Shown in pieces: positions 16,739-25,262 of a stretch of 64,000 nt of DNA; the first letter of the stretch is position 1, and the number at the start of each line of letters is the position of its first letter. The notes below the pieces were generated by a model. That model worked only from the letters and a program-made list of their open reading frames with translations. It did no database searches and had not been told where the DNA came from. The position numbers and the translations under genes were made by a program. The stretch is taken from positions 111,307 to 175,306 of the forward strand of contig CAJTYV010000001.1 in assembly GCA_910584195.1 (NCBI GenBank), given 5' to 3'. Source of the stretch: an uncultured Ruminococcus sp. Its GTDB lineage: Bacteria > Bacillota > Clostridia > Oscillospirales > Ruminococcaceae.

Positions 16739-17733
16739 TGTACTGCCTCCAATTCTTTTCTGATAGCCAATGCAATTTCATACGCAAGGTTCACAGGAAC
16801 TGCATTGCCGATCATTTTGTAGCCGTCATTCACACTATCATAGATAAACTGGAAATCATCGGGGAATCCTTGCACTCTTGCGACTTCTCTGACCGTCATA
16901 CGGCGATAGAGATGCTCTTTCCCTGCAACAAATCTACAATCATTTTTGCCGACTTTAATCATCTTTGGAGCTTGTGGGTGAAGCTGGCATTGTCTACCAG
17001 AAGCCTGTACCGTGAATGCTTGCTCATCCCATGACTTCACTCTGTTACGGCTCATAAAGATCGGCGAATATTCTCCCGTGAAATACTCGTTATTGTTGAT
17101 TGCAGACGGATTATGATGATTTTTTTCAGCTGACGGTACAGCCGTTTCTTGTAAGTCCCATATAATATCTCTCAGCGTGAGTTTTTTCTTATCATCAGCC
17201 GTTGAGCCAATAGGAAACTTGAAGTCTATGCCCAAGTCTTTTCTGAAACCGATATAGAACACTCTCTTGCGTTCCTCGGCAACACCATAGTCCTTAGCAT
17301 TTACAAGTGTCAGGGTAACGTTATATCCACTCTTCTCAAAGAGCTTGATAATGTTCTGTACTGCTTCATTATGCCTGTTAGCAAGCATGCCACTGACATT
17401 CTCTGCAAGAAAGAACTTGGGCTGAACTCTGCGCAATATCCTTATGTAATCAAAGAATAACTGTCCACGTTCATCATCTATGCCACGCAAAGAACCTGCT
17501 TCTGACCACGACTGACAAGGTGGACCTCCTATAATGCCGTCAACATCAGTAGGAAAATCAGCTTCATTTACTTTTCTGATGTCTCCCTCTATCAGATGTG
17601 TCTTAGGATGATTGACCTTAAAAGTTTCCCATATTGTTTTATCATATTCATTTGCCACTGGTATTTTAAATCCGGCTCGTTCAAATCCTAAATCGAGGCC
17701 GCCGCAACCAGAAAATAAACTGATAACATTCAT
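16735..17733 (-). CDS. DNA (cytosine-5-)-methyltransferase, M.HaeIII-like
   Basis: 332 residues from the ATG at 17733, which follows GGAGTTGTAAAC and matches the M.HaeIII start (MNVISLFSGCGGLDLGF). Motif I FSGCGGLDLGF, motif IV with catalytic Cys GGPPCQSWSEAGSLRG, motif VI ENVSG, motif VIII QASGRQCQLHPQAP and motifs IX-X VARVQGFPDDF and GNAVPVNLAYEIA are all intact. The target-recognition region around SRNRV...FTVQASGRQCQLHPQAP is very close to M.HaeIII, so GGCC is the likely target. It is first in an operon with the restriction enzyme. Confidence 0.93.
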   Translation of the reverse strand: MNVISLFSGCGGLDLGFERAGFKIPVANEYDKTIWETFKVNHPKTHLIEGDIRKVNEADFPTDVDGIIGGPPCQSWSEAGSLRGIDDERGQLFFDYIRILRRVQPKFFLAENVSGMLANRHNEAVQNIIKLFEKSGYNVTLTLVNAKDYGVAEERKRVFYIGFRKDLGIDFKFPIGSTADDKKKLTLRDIIWDLQETAVPSAEKNHHNPSAINNNEYFTGEYSPIFMSRNRVKSWDEQAFTVQASGRQCQLHPQAPKMIKVGKNDCRFVAGKEHLYRRMTVREVARVQGFPDDFQFIYDSVNDGYKMIGNAVPVNLAYEIALAIRKELEAVQ

Positions 17734-17770
17734 GTTTACAACTCCAATTCGATTACAATATTCCATTTAT

Positions 17771-17799
17771 ATTATACTACAAAAAGAGAGAAAAGGCAA
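17771..17799 (-). promoter_or_regulatory. Promoter of the R-M operon
   Basis: On the minus strand TTGCCT, a 17-base spacer and TATAAT precede the methyltransferase start by about 38 bases. The rest of the gap up to 17967 shows no gene. Confidence 0.65.
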
Positions 17800-17967
17800 G
17801 AAAATATCATAATAAATTCGTTATCTAATGTTTGCATGGTCAGAATGTCTTTTTTTACTTTGTTAATGAACATAATATCAGCATCACATATTGCTATTTC
17901 TATATTATCACATCCCCATATAAATATTTTACCATATTTGATCGAAGATTGCAAGATTTCTTCTATT

Positions 17968-18549
17968 CTAATCCAACTCATGAATCAATCTCAAAAACTC
18001 CTCATCGTTCAATCCGCCATTTTTCCATAGATTCCGAGCTTTACGCACCTTGCTATGCCACTCAGCGTAGTCATTGTAATCCAAATCCTTGCCTGTTTTT
18101 TCATCTGACAGCTTATCCTCAAAACGCTCTACACGTTTGAAATTGCGGTTTGCAGCTTTATCGTATTCAGACAGCACAATAGAGTGTTCTGCATTGAGTT
18201 TCTTCATGAATGCTGGTCCGATGTCCTTGCAAGTTCTGCCGTCTTCTGTTCTCACACGGTCGCAGTAATGTGTTTTTCTTTTGGTCTTGGGAATGAAAAA
18301 GTGTCCGCAATATCTGCACATACTCAAATTTACATCATGCTGCAAAACATTTATAAAAATGAACCACATATAATCTTTAAGCGTATCAAATCTGTAACCT
18401 TTTGTAAAGGGATAGCTGAATTTTGTTATCTGAAACATCGTTTCATCAGGTGGTGTAACTGAAATGATCTCCTCAAATCGACAGTTGAAAATTGTACCTC
18501 TGCCAAATGCAACCGTGCGGACTTTTTCTGCGTGAGTACCATTGGACCA
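17968..18549 (-). pseudogene. Truncated DUF6076-type protein gene
   Basis: The frame encodes at least 190 residues of a C-terminal part with a zinc-finger-like stretch CRYCGHFFIPKTKRKTHYCD followed by GRTCKDIGPAF, as in DUF6076 proteins. The upstream part (EKVRTVAFGRGTIFNC...) is in frame but meets a stop exactly where the end of an IS3-type element begins, so the N-terminus was removed by that insertion. A 156-residue product from an internal ATG at 18438 is possible but unlikely to be functional. Confidence 0.65.
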
Positions 18550-18552
18550 TAG

Positions 18553-18905
18553 TCAATAAAGTAGACAGAAAAATTAAAAAAGCGATTCAAATTGGACAGG
18601 AGCCAAAAGGTTATTAGCGGAATGAGGACGATTGAAATTGTAGAAATGAATATACTCAAAAACAGACAGTTCCACTTCCTCGATTGAATGATAAGAATTA
18701 CGATTTATTTCTTCAAGTTTGAGAAATTTGAAAAAGGCTTCTGCCACAGCGTTGTCATAAGGATGTCCCTTTTTAGAAAACGACTGAATAAAAGTTGCTT
18801 TATCAAGTCTTTTTCTGAATTCATCACTTGTGTACTGAGAACCTCTGTCAGAATGAAATATTACATTTTGCGGATAGTTCCTGTTTTTCAATGCTGATTC
18901 AAACA
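18553..18905 (-). mobile_element. Truncated IS3-family (IS150-like) element
   Basis: The minus-strand frame ending at 18574 encodes the C-terminal part of an IS3 OrfB transposase: IFHSDRGSQYTSDEFRKRL, GHPYDNAVAEAFFKFLK and FEYIHFYNFNRPHSANN, with the second Asp and the Glu of the DDE triad. Beyond the stop lies TGTCTACTTTATTGACTA, a typical IS150-group terminal sequence. The first Asp region and OrfA are missing; similarity ends near 18905, where plus-strand DNA of the recombinase element begins. Confidence 0.75.
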
Positions 18906-18925
18906 ACAAGGAGGTCGATAAACAT

Positions 18926-19108
18926 ATGCCAAGGCCGAGAGCGATACCCAAAATCAATTCAGTCATTGTCACATACAACGGCGATAAAAAATCCTTTGAA
19001 ATTTTTATGGAGTCCATGATTTTGGATTACTTGAATTCGTGTAGTATAGCCAAATCTGCGCCTCCCGAATTTGTTGGTAAGGTAGATAAAATTACAAAGT
19101 CGGCGTGA
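18926..19108 (+). CDS. Small protein upstream of the serine recombinase
   Basis: A 60-residue frame with AAGGAGG at 18908-18914. It contains VIVTYNGDKKSFEIFMESMI and ends in a basic tail. It lies 93 bases before the serine recombinase in the same direction. I believe similar short genes accompany such recombinases in Firmicute elements, but this is from memory of pattern only. The 5' end abuts the truncated IS, so the start could be altered by that junction. Confidence 0.45.
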   Translation: MPRPRAIPKINSVIVTYNGDKKSFEIFMESMILDYLNSCSIAKSAPPEFVGKVDKITKSA

Positions 19109-19142
19109 TTGCTGGACTTTCAGAAACGGTTGTGATATGGTT

Positions 19143-19170
19143 GTCGTAGCACCAAGCAAGGTGCTGCGAC
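19143..19170 (+). repeat. Hairpin upstream of the recombinase gene
   Basis: GTCGTAGCACC and GGTGCTGCGAC form an 11-base stem (one G-U) around a six-base loop, 32 bases before the recombinase ATG. There is no T run, so a terminator is unlikely; a regulatory structure or recombinase-binding site is possible. Confidence 0.5.
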
Positions 19171-19201
19171 TGCCCACTACACAAATTCAAAGGAGGTTGA
19201 T

Positions 19202-20776
19202 ATGATGAGAGCGTGGCTGTACTACAGACTTTCCCGTGACGAGGATGAGGAGATGAACAGCTTACAGAATCAGCGACAGATACTTGTTGACTACGCTGAG
19301 CAGAACGGTTATGAAATCGTTGGTGAGAGCTTTGATGATAATGTTTCGGGAATGACGTTCAACAGAAAAGGGTTGGGTGAACTTGAAATCGCTGTTGATG
19401 AGGGTAAAATTGATGTGGTTCTGGTCAAAGATTTATCAAGATTAGGGCGTCATCGTACCCAAACAGAACTGTTCATAGATCACTTGCGACAGAATAATGT
19501 CAGAGTGTATTCCGTTACCGAGGGCATTGATTCTGCCAATGAAAACGATGACTTACTAATAGGATTCAAGCAGATTTTTAATGATTTTTATGCTAAAGAC
19601 ATCAGTAAAAAGGTCAAGGCTGGAATGCGTCAGAAACAGAAAAGCAAAGGTCTGGTTCTCACGCTGCCGCTCGGTTACTACCTTGACCGCAACACTAATG
19701 AAGTAAAAATTGATGAAGAAACGGCATGGATAGTGCGTGAGGTGTTCAGACTTTACGTTGACGGATACGGACTGACTACCATTGCCAAAAAGATGAATGC
19801 TGACGGTATCAGATCGCCTGATTATTATTTCAATCGAAAACTTGCCGACTGGAAACCAGATATTTCAAAAAAGTACTTATGGGTACAAACCGCCGTAAAG
19901 CGTATTCTGACTAACGAACTTTACATCGGTACGATGGTAAATCACAAGACTGTAACAAGTAAGATTTACAAGACCAAGACATTCATACCGCAGGATGAAC
20001 AGTATCGGCATGAGAATTTCTGCGAGCCTATCATAGACGAAACAACTTGGAAACAGGCTCAATTTTTACTGGAACAGCGTTCAAAAATCAATCCACGCTC
20101 ACAAAACGGTCGTAAACTTCATCGCTATGCAGGATTGATAAAATGTGCCGATTGCGGCTCGGGATTTACTGCACGAACTCGAAAATGGCGTGGAAATGAA
20201 TACGTTGAATACACTTGCAATAGCTGCCACAGATACGGAAAGGAATACTGTACTCCACACACCATAAGAGAGAATCAGCTTGACGAACTTGTAGAAAATG
20301 AGGTAAAATCACTTAGAGATAGCATCTTGGCGGAGAGCGATAAATACGATAAAATAGTCAGGGATTGGCTCAGAAAGAAGCCTTTGTATGAGCAACAGAT
20401 TCAACAGAATAATGATAAAATTCTATCGCTCAAACAGCAGATTGAAGATTTGATTATAGAGCGAATTGGCGACAGAGAACACGCTACGGTCTACAACAAT
20501 ATGATCGCTAAGCGTGAGGAAGAAATAGCATCCCTTGAAAAAAAGATATCGGAGCTCAAAGAATATGACAAGGTCTGTAAGCAGCGAAAAGAACATCTGA
20601 AAAGTACAACCCAGATACTTGATGAAATCTTATCTGAGGGCAAAATTTCAGATGTTAATCTCAGAATGCTCGTAAATAAAATCTTGATTCACCAAAATGA
20701 GGATAAGAGCCTTGATGTTAAATTTGAGATGAATGGGGATTTTAACGGGTCGGCGAATGTATTTGGGGGAGAATGA
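19202..20776 (+). CDS. Large serine site-specific recombinase
   Basis: A 524-residue protein with AAAGGAGG just before two adjacent ATGs. The N-terminal resolvase domain (about residues 3-150) has the catalytic serine in YYRLSRDEDEE and the DLSRLGRHR motif. The recombinase domain follows (VNEKM-like region GLTTIAKKMNADGIRSPDYYF). A zinc ribbon lies near residues 317-360 (CADCGSGF...CNSCHRYGKEYC), then a long coiled coil (about 375-480). It would integrate and excise a mobile element at an att site. It is intact and sits at the right edge of the accessory region; a scar of a related gene lies at 6724-6829. Confidence 0.92.
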   Translation: MMRAWLYYRLSRDEDEEMNSLQNQRQILVDYAEQNGYEIVGESFDDNVSGMTFNRKGLGELEIAVDEGKIDVVLVKDLSRLGRHRTQTELFIDHLRQNNVRVYSVTEGIDSANENDDLLIGFKQIFNDFYAKDISKKVKAGMRQKQKSKGLVLTLPLGYYLDRNTNEVKIDEETAWIVREVFRLYVDGYGLTTIAKKMNADGIRSPDYYFNRKLADWKPDISKKYLWVQTAVKRILTNELYIGTMVNHKTVTSKIYKTKTFIPQDEQYRHENFCEPIIDETTWKQAQFLLEQRSKINPRSQNGRKLHRYAGLIKCADCGSGFTARTRKWRGNEYVEYTCNSCHRYGKEYCTPHTIRENQLDELVENEVKSLRDSILAESDKYDKIVRDWLRKKPLYEQQIQQNNDKILSLKQQIEDLIIERIGDREHATVYNNMIAKREEEIASLEKKISELKEYDKVCKQRKEHLKSTTQILDEILSEGKISDVNLRMLVNKILIHQNEDKSLDVKFEMNGDFNGSANVFGGE

Positions 20777-20799
20777 TAAATTAGAAACGGCATAAAATT

Positions 20800-20839
20800 A
20801 ACGGCTGTAAGATGACAAATGCTTACAGCCGTTGTGTTT
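20800..20839 (+). terminator. Terminator after the recombinase gene
   Basis: AACGGCTGTAAG and CTTACAGCCGTT form a 12-base-pair stem with a ten-base loop, followed by a T-rich run. It separates the recombinase from the convergent PhzF-like gene. Confidence 0.85.
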
Positions 20840-20858
20840 TTGATATAATAAATTGAAA

Positions 20859-21632
20859 TTATAAATTTAATTCAGATACCGAATAAAGAACGGCTTTTCC
20901 TGAAATAACTACCCTGTCGCCTTTCATTTCACATATAAGTTCACCGCCTCTTTCGGAAGCCTGATATGCGTTTATGGTACTTTTTCCTAATCTGTTTACC
21001 CAATACGGAGCAATCATACAATGTGCGGAACCTGTCACAGGATCTTCGTTTACTTTTAATTTTGGTGCAAAGAAACGAGATACACAGTCATATTCTTTTC
21101 CAGGTGCGGTAACCCCTACGCCTTGTCCTTCCAGATGTACCATTTTTTCAAAATCAGGTTTCAAACTGCGAACGATCTCCTCGTTTTCGTAAACCAAAAG
21201 CAGATCACGATCTATATAAGCTTTTATCGGAGCTATGCCAAATACGTCCGTCATAGCGGAGATAACGGCAGTTTCACGGCAATGATAAGCAGGAAAATTC
21301 ATAGCAATTAAATCGTTCTGCCTGCTTACAAATAGATCGCCGCTTGTGGTATGAAATATAAGTTTATCGTTGTCCGTTTCATAAAATTTAAATAAAACAT
21401 AGGAAGCGGCAAGAGTTGCGTGTCCGCAAAGATCGATCTCTCCTCCCGGAGTAAACCATCTAAGGTCGTACCCATCAGCATTTTTTACGGTAAATGCAGT
21501 TTCGGAAAAGTTGTTTTCCTTGGTAATATTCATCATCATCTCATCCGAAAGCCAATAGTCAAGTACGCATACGGCGGCTTGATTCCCGTGAAATATTCGT
21601 TCTGTAAATGTGTCTAAAATATATTGTTTCAT
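20859..21632 (-). CDS. PhzF family isomerase-like protein
   Basis: A 257-residue protein, normal for the family. It starts QYILDTFTERIFHGNQAAVC with the GNxAAV motif, the active-site region NNFSETAF, and the second-lobe landmarks DLCGHATLAA and VNEDPVTGSAH. The PhzF/diaminopimelate-epimerase fold catalyses isomerisations of small acids; the substrate of this non-phenazine member is unknown. It stands alone on the minus strand next to the right end of the mobile element. Confidence 0.88.
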   Translation of the reverse strand: MKQYILDTFTERIFHGNQAAVCVLDYWLSDEMMMNITKENNFSETAFTVKNADGYDLRWFTPGGEIDLCGHATLAASYVLFKFYETDNDKLIFHTTSGDLFVSRQNDLIAMNFPAYHCRETAVISAMTDVFGIAPIKAYIDRDLLLVYENEEIVRSLKPDFEKMVHLEGQGVGVTAPGKEYDCVSRFFAPKLKVNEDPVTGSAHCMIAPYWVNRLGKSTINAYQASERGGELICEMKGDRVVISGKAVLYSVSELNL

Positions 21633-21689
21633 TTTTATTTTCCCCTTAAAGTGCTTGATTTTTTATTATATTTATGCCGCACTTGTTTA

Positions 21690-22162
21690 TCATTCGTAAA
21701 ACTTGCCTGTGATCTGTGTAACGTTTAACTCAATAACAGCAGTACCCTTAACCATATTTTCGGGCAATTGTGAATTTTCAAGATGAGGCGTATATTTATT
21801 TACGATCTTATTTAATATACTTCTTTTCACCGATATATCTTCCAATATAACGGCGGTTCCTTTGGCAACAACACTCTGATATTTCGTATTAGTATCGCAG
21901 GGCTTATTTTCACTATCAAGTAAAAGACAGTCCATTTCATATGCGGTAAAACAAACATTAGCGTTGTTTTTTATATTTGAAATTTTTTCACCTGCCGCCA
22001 AACCGTGAATATAAATTTTCTCGTTAAAATAAACGAAGTGAACGGGAACAACATAGGGGTGTTGTCTGAAGATACGGTAGCAAGACAGCCCGTATGCACT
22101 CTGTTCATTATAGATTCTATCTGATTTTTATCAAGCTGATGCGTTTTCATTCTGTACTGCAT
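21690..22162 (-). pseudogene. Pyridoxamine 5'-phosphate oxidase-like flavoprotein, frameshifted
   Basis: Two overlapping frames together encode one protein of about 157 residues. The first gives the start and IMNRVHTGCLATVSSDNTP. The second continues VVPVHFVYFNEKIYIHGLAAGEKI and the rest. Loss of one base near 22056 (CCCCTATG where CCCCTTATG is expected) explains the break. The family binds FMN and usually acts as a small reductase or sensor. Its neighbour at 22178 is an intact relative. A sequencing error is the alternative. Confidence 0.75.
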
Positions 22163-22177
22163 GAAATTGCTTCTTAA

Positions 22178-22657
22178 CTATCTTTCGTTTTTTCTTCTTT
22201 TCGCTGTAAAAGACTGTACTTCTATTTTGTATACCTTTGTATTTTGAAGTGAAACAGGATTAAATTTTCCGCCGTGAATATTATAATGCTCCAGAATTTT
22301 ACCAAGTGTCTTTTCTTTTTCACTGTCGCCTACTGTCAAAATTATGCCCTGACCGATAACGCTTTCGTAAGCCATGCTTGCCGTGCAAACAAATTCGTTT
22401 ATCGGCGGCATAAGCATATGAGAACAGTCCATTTCAAAAGAGGCATGATTATTTTTTTCTATGACCTTATGTTTATACCCCTCGGTTGAACTATGGAAAA
22501 ACAATGTTAGCTTATCGCCGTTTAATTCATATCCAAAATTCACAGGAATTATATAAGGGTATGTATCATCGTTTATAGCAATGCGAACGACATCACATTT
22601 ATCTATAATACTTTGAATATCGTTTACATCTGTTACTTCTCTGTCTCTTCTTCTCAT
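22178..22657 (-). CDS. NimA-like pyridoxamine 5'-phosphate oxidase family flavoprotein
   Basis: A 159-residue protein beginning MRRRDREVTD, as in NimA-type split-barrel flavoproteins. It continues YPYIIPVNFGYELNGDKLTLFFHSSTEGYKHKVI, the FMN-binding strand region. The family includes 5-nitroimidazole reductases, but most members have unknown substrates. It is complete and precedes the broken paralog by 15 bases. Confidence 0.85.
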   Translation of the reverse strand: MRRRDREVTDVNDIQSIIDKCDVVRIAINDDTYPYIIPVNFGYELNGDKLTLFFHSSTEGYKHKVIEKNNHASFEMDCSHMLMPPINEFVCTASMAYESVIGQGIILTVGDSEKEKTLGKILEHYNIHGGKFNPVSLQNTKVYKIEVQSFTAKRRKNER

Positions 22658-22750
22658 AATTTATCCCTCCGAACTTTAACGTATATAAACTTACGCCATA
22701 AATTTATCTTTGTAAAAAATTAAAGCTCCGGAAAAATTCCAAAGCTTTTG

Positions 22751-22837
22751 TGGTGCGGATAACAGGAGTTGAACCTGCACCGAGTTACCCCGACTGGCAC
22801 CTGAAGCCAGCGCGTCTGCCTATTCCGCCATATCCGC
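22751..22837 (-). tRNA. tRNA-Leu (anticodon CAG)
   Basis: An 87-base gene with acceptor strands GCGGATA and TATCCGC, encoded CCA, anticodon stem CTGGC/GCCAG around TTCAGGT, a long type II variable arm (TCGGGGTAACTCGG) and T arm with GGTTCAACTCC. The anticodon CAG decodes CUG leucine. A consensus promoter precedes it. Confidence 0.95.
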
Positions 22838-22850
22838 ACATTACTTAATA

Positions 22851-22879
22851 AGTATATCACATTTATTCAAGTTTGTCAA
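22851..22879 (-). promoter_or_regulatory. Promoter of tRNA-Leu
   Basis: On the minus strand TTGACA, 17 bases, TATACT end 14 bases before the mature tRNA 5' end, a usual distance for a stable RNA gene. Confidence 0.8.
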
Positions 22880-22921
22880 GGGAATAAACAAATATTTAAA
22901 ATAAAAATCTTAAAATATCAG

Positions 22922-22949
22922 AAAAAGCGGACGTGCAAGCCGTCCGCTG
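22922..22949 (-). terminator. Terminator after the CD1247-like gene
   Basis: On the minus strand AGCGGACG, a short loop and CGTCCGCTTTTTC form an eight-base stem with a T run, ten bases after the stop of the gene at 22959. Confidence 0.85.
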
Positions 22950-22958
22950 AATTTACAG

Positions 22959-23432
22959 TTATTCCTTTTCGCCCTCATCAACTTCAGTAGAACCCTCAAA
23001 GTCCTCAATTGTAAGATCATCACAATCGAACTCAAGAAGCTCATTGCAATTTGGACAATTAATAGAGCCTTCTTCAATCATGCCCTCATCAATAAGGATA
23101 GTATCGCCGCAGGAGGGACAAGTAATCTCATAAAGCTCTTCGTCCTCATCGAAATCATAATCCTCATCATCGTCCTCAAGACATTCGCCGCATTCCTCAA
23201 AATCGCAGTCCTCATCATAAATATCCTCCTCGACCTGACCGAGATCCTGATCAAGAATATCGCAAAGCTCCGTCAATTCATCAACCTGTGACTGAAGATC
23301 TTCAACATAAGCTACCAAATCCGACATTACATCAGACATCTGAAGAAGCGCCTTGCCCTCCTTAGTAGAATTATCGATCTCAAGACCGTCAAGCAATCCC
23401 TGTAAATAAGACATTTTCTCAGTAAGCTTCAT
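22959..23432 (-). CDS. CD1247-type acidic zinc-ribbon protein
   Basis: A 157-residue, very acidic protein. The N-terminal helical domain (MKLTEKMSYLQGLLDGLEID) is the hallmark of the CD1247 family of Clostridia. An Asp/Glu-rich middle precedes a C-terminal zinc ribbon with CPSCG and CPNCN about 23 residues apart. Function is unknown. It lies directly after efp on the same strand and is ended by a strong hairpin, so it is probably in the efp transcript. Confidence 0.8.
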   Translation of the reverse strand: MKLTEKMSYLQGLLDGLEIDNSTKEGKALLQMSDVMSDLVAYVEDLQSQVDELTELCDILDQDLGQVEEDIYDEDCDFEECGECLEDDDEDYDFDEDEELYEITCPSCGDTILIDEGMIEEGSINCPNCNELLEFDCDDLTIEDFEGSTEVDEGEKE

Positions 23433-23494
23433 AACAAGCTTTCCCTCCTTTAATTCATAATTAATATTTAATTCATAATTTTAAAAAATATGAA

Positions 23495-24052
23495 TTATGC
23501 TCTTGACATATACTCTCCCGTACGCGTGTCAACCTGAATCTTTTCGCCCTCGTCAATGAACAGCGGAACTTTAATTTCCGCACCGGTTTCAAGAACGGCA
23601 GGCTTTGTTGCGTTTGTAGCAGTATCGCCTTTGAAACCCGGATCCGTCTGAGTAACAACTAATTCAACAAAGTTAGGCGGTTCAACACCGAAAACATTTC
23701 CCTTATAAGAAAGAATTTTGCAAATCATCTCTTCCTTAACAAATTTGAAGCTGTCACCGAGAACAGACGCGCTTATCGGCAGCTGCTCATATGTTTCCAT
23801 ATCCATGAAATAATAAAGGTCGCCATCGTTATAGCTGTACTGCATATCCTTTCTCTCAACAAAAGCCGTAGGGAATTTAGCTGTAGGGTTAAAAGAAGTT
23901 TCAACAACTGAACCCGTAATAACGTTCTTATACTTTGTGCGTACGAAAGCAGCGCCCTTTCCTGGTTTAACGTGCTGGAACTCAACTACCTGTACAACTT
24001 GTCCATCCAGTTCAAAGGTTACGCCGTTTCTGAAATCGCCTGCTGAAATCAT
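23495..24052 (-). CDS. efp: Elongation factor P
   Basis: 185 residues, the usual length. The KOW-like N-terminal domain carries the loop VKPGKGAAF, whose lysine near position 32 enters the ribosome, followed by two OB domains. The C-terminal signature IDEGEKIQVDTRTGEYMSRA is intact. EF-P rescues ribosomes stalled at polyproline stretches. A consensus promoter lies about 100 bases upstream, and the leader contains an inverted repeat (TTAAGAGTTAA ... TTAACTCTTAG). Confidence 0.97.
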   Translation of the reverse strand: MISAGDFRNGVTFELDGQVVQVVEFQHVKPGKGAAFVRTKYKNVITGSVVETSFNPTAKFPTAFVERKDMQYSYNDGDLYYFMDMETYEQLPISASVLGDSFKFVKEEMICKILSYKGNVFGVEPPNFVELVVTQTDPGFKGDTATNATKPAVLETGAEIKVPLFIDEGEKIQVDTRTGEYMSRA

Positions 24053-24147
24053 AAAAAATACCTCCGATATTTTAGTTAAGACTAAGAGTTAAAAATTTCA
24101 CATCATCATTCTGCACAGCTTAACTCTTAACTATAATAATATGTATT

Positions 24148-24176
24148 ATTATAACATATTTTCAATACTTTTGCAA
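24148..24176 (-). promoter_or_regulatory. Promoter of efp
   Basis: On the minus strand TTGCAA, a 17-base spacer and TATAAT. It lies just inside the gap after the M24 peptidase gene and leaves a leader of about 90 bases before the efp start. Confidence 0.7.
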
Positions 24177-24193
24177 TACCTAAAACGATATTA

Positions 24194-25261
24194 TTACAAA
24201 GATATTATATTTTTTGCACTTTTTGTCAGATTTATACATCCATTTTCAGTTAAAATGACAAAGTCCTCTATTCGAACTCCGAATTTTCCGGCAATATATA
24301 TTCCCGGCTCAACAGTCACAACAGAATTTGTATTCAAACTTTTTTTATAGTAAGGAGCGGCATTCGGAAGCTCATGAATATCTAATCCAACTCCATGACC
24401 AAGAGCATGACCGAAGAATTTGCCATATCCGGCTTCATCTATAATAGATCTTGCTATCAAATCAAGCTCCTGACCGTTCATTCCCGCATGAGCCGCTTCA
24501 ATGGCTGACTGCTGAGCTTTCAGAACGATTCCATAGATCTTTGCCATTTCGTCGGTAGGCTTCCCCACACATACAGTTCTGGTCATATCGCTGTGATAAC
24601 CGTTATATACCGCACCGAAATCCATAAGTACAAATTCTCCCTGACGAACTTTCTTATCCGATGGCACACCATGCGGCATAGATGTATTCTCACCAGCCAA
24701 AGCAATAGTCTCAAACGATATTCCCTCTGCTCCGTTCGCCATCATAAGACGTTCAAGCTCATGGGCTATCTCCCGCTCCGTAACCCCTTCTCTGATGAAA
24801 TCAAGAATACCGTCAAAAGCGGCTTCTGCAATTTCCTGTGCTTTCGTTATACATGCAATCTCATCGCTGTCTTTCGACATGCGAAGATCATTAACAGCAT
24901 TGCTCAAAGTGTCTGTATCAATTATATCAAAACCTTTAAGCATTTTTTTCATTTTATTAAGACGGCTGACCGTCACATCCTGAGCTTCTATCGCCATATT
25001 TTTCGCTCCATGAGACAAAAGAAGCTTAGCAATCTGCGGGTAAAGCTTTTTTGCCTCGATAACCTCAGCCGCAGTTACAGTCTCACGTGCTTTCTCTATA
25101 TATCTAAAATCTATAAGCAGATATGCCTTGCCCCGAAAAGCAAGAACCGCGCCTGCCGATGACTTCATACCTGTAAAATAACGTCTGTTTACATCTGAAG
25201 TTATAAGTACGCTGTTTATACGCTTCGGAAGCGTTTCAAAAAGTCTGTCTAATCTGTTCAT
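24194..25261 (-). CDS. M24 family aminopeptidase (Xaa-Pro type)
   Basis: 355 residues from the ATG at 25261, preceded by GGAG and one base after the aroQ stop; upstream starts lie inside aroQ. The N-terminal creatinase-like domain begins with RYFTGMKSSAGA. The C-terminal pita-bread domain carries the metal ligands in VLMDFGAVYNGYHSDMTRTV, HALGHGVGLDIHELP and VTVEPGIYIAGKFGVRIED. It removes N-terminal residues before proline in cytosolic peptides. The order aroQ-pepQ-efp is common in Clostridia. Confidence 0.92.
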   Translation of the reverse strand: MNRLDRLFETLPKRINSVLITSDVNRRYFTGMKSSAGAVLAFRGKAYLLIDFRYIEKARETVTAAEVIEAKKLYPQIAKLLLSHGAKNMAIEAQDVTVSRLNKMKKMLKGFDIIDTDTLSNAVNDLRMSKDSDEIACITKAQEIAEAAFDGILDFIREGVTEREIAHELERLMMANGAEGISFETIALAGENTSMPHGVPSDKKVRQGEFVLMDFGAVYNGYHSDMTRTVCVGKPTDEMAKIYGIVLKAQQSAIEAAHAGMNGQELDLIARSIIDEAGYGKFFGHALGHGVGLDIHELPNAAPYYKKSLNTNSVVTVEPGIYIAGKFGVRIEDFVILTENGCINLTKSAKNIISL

Positions 25262-25262
25262 A

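Noticed and set aside
18426..18659. Minus-strand open frame spanning the IS end and the DUF6076 fragment
   Set aside because: It crosses the junction in the wrong frame for both; the true DUF6076 frame is the neighbouring one.
23455..23494. AT-rich repeats (TAATTCATAATT) between efp and the CD1247-like gene
   Set aside because: They can fold, but the pairing is AT only and no function or family could be supported.
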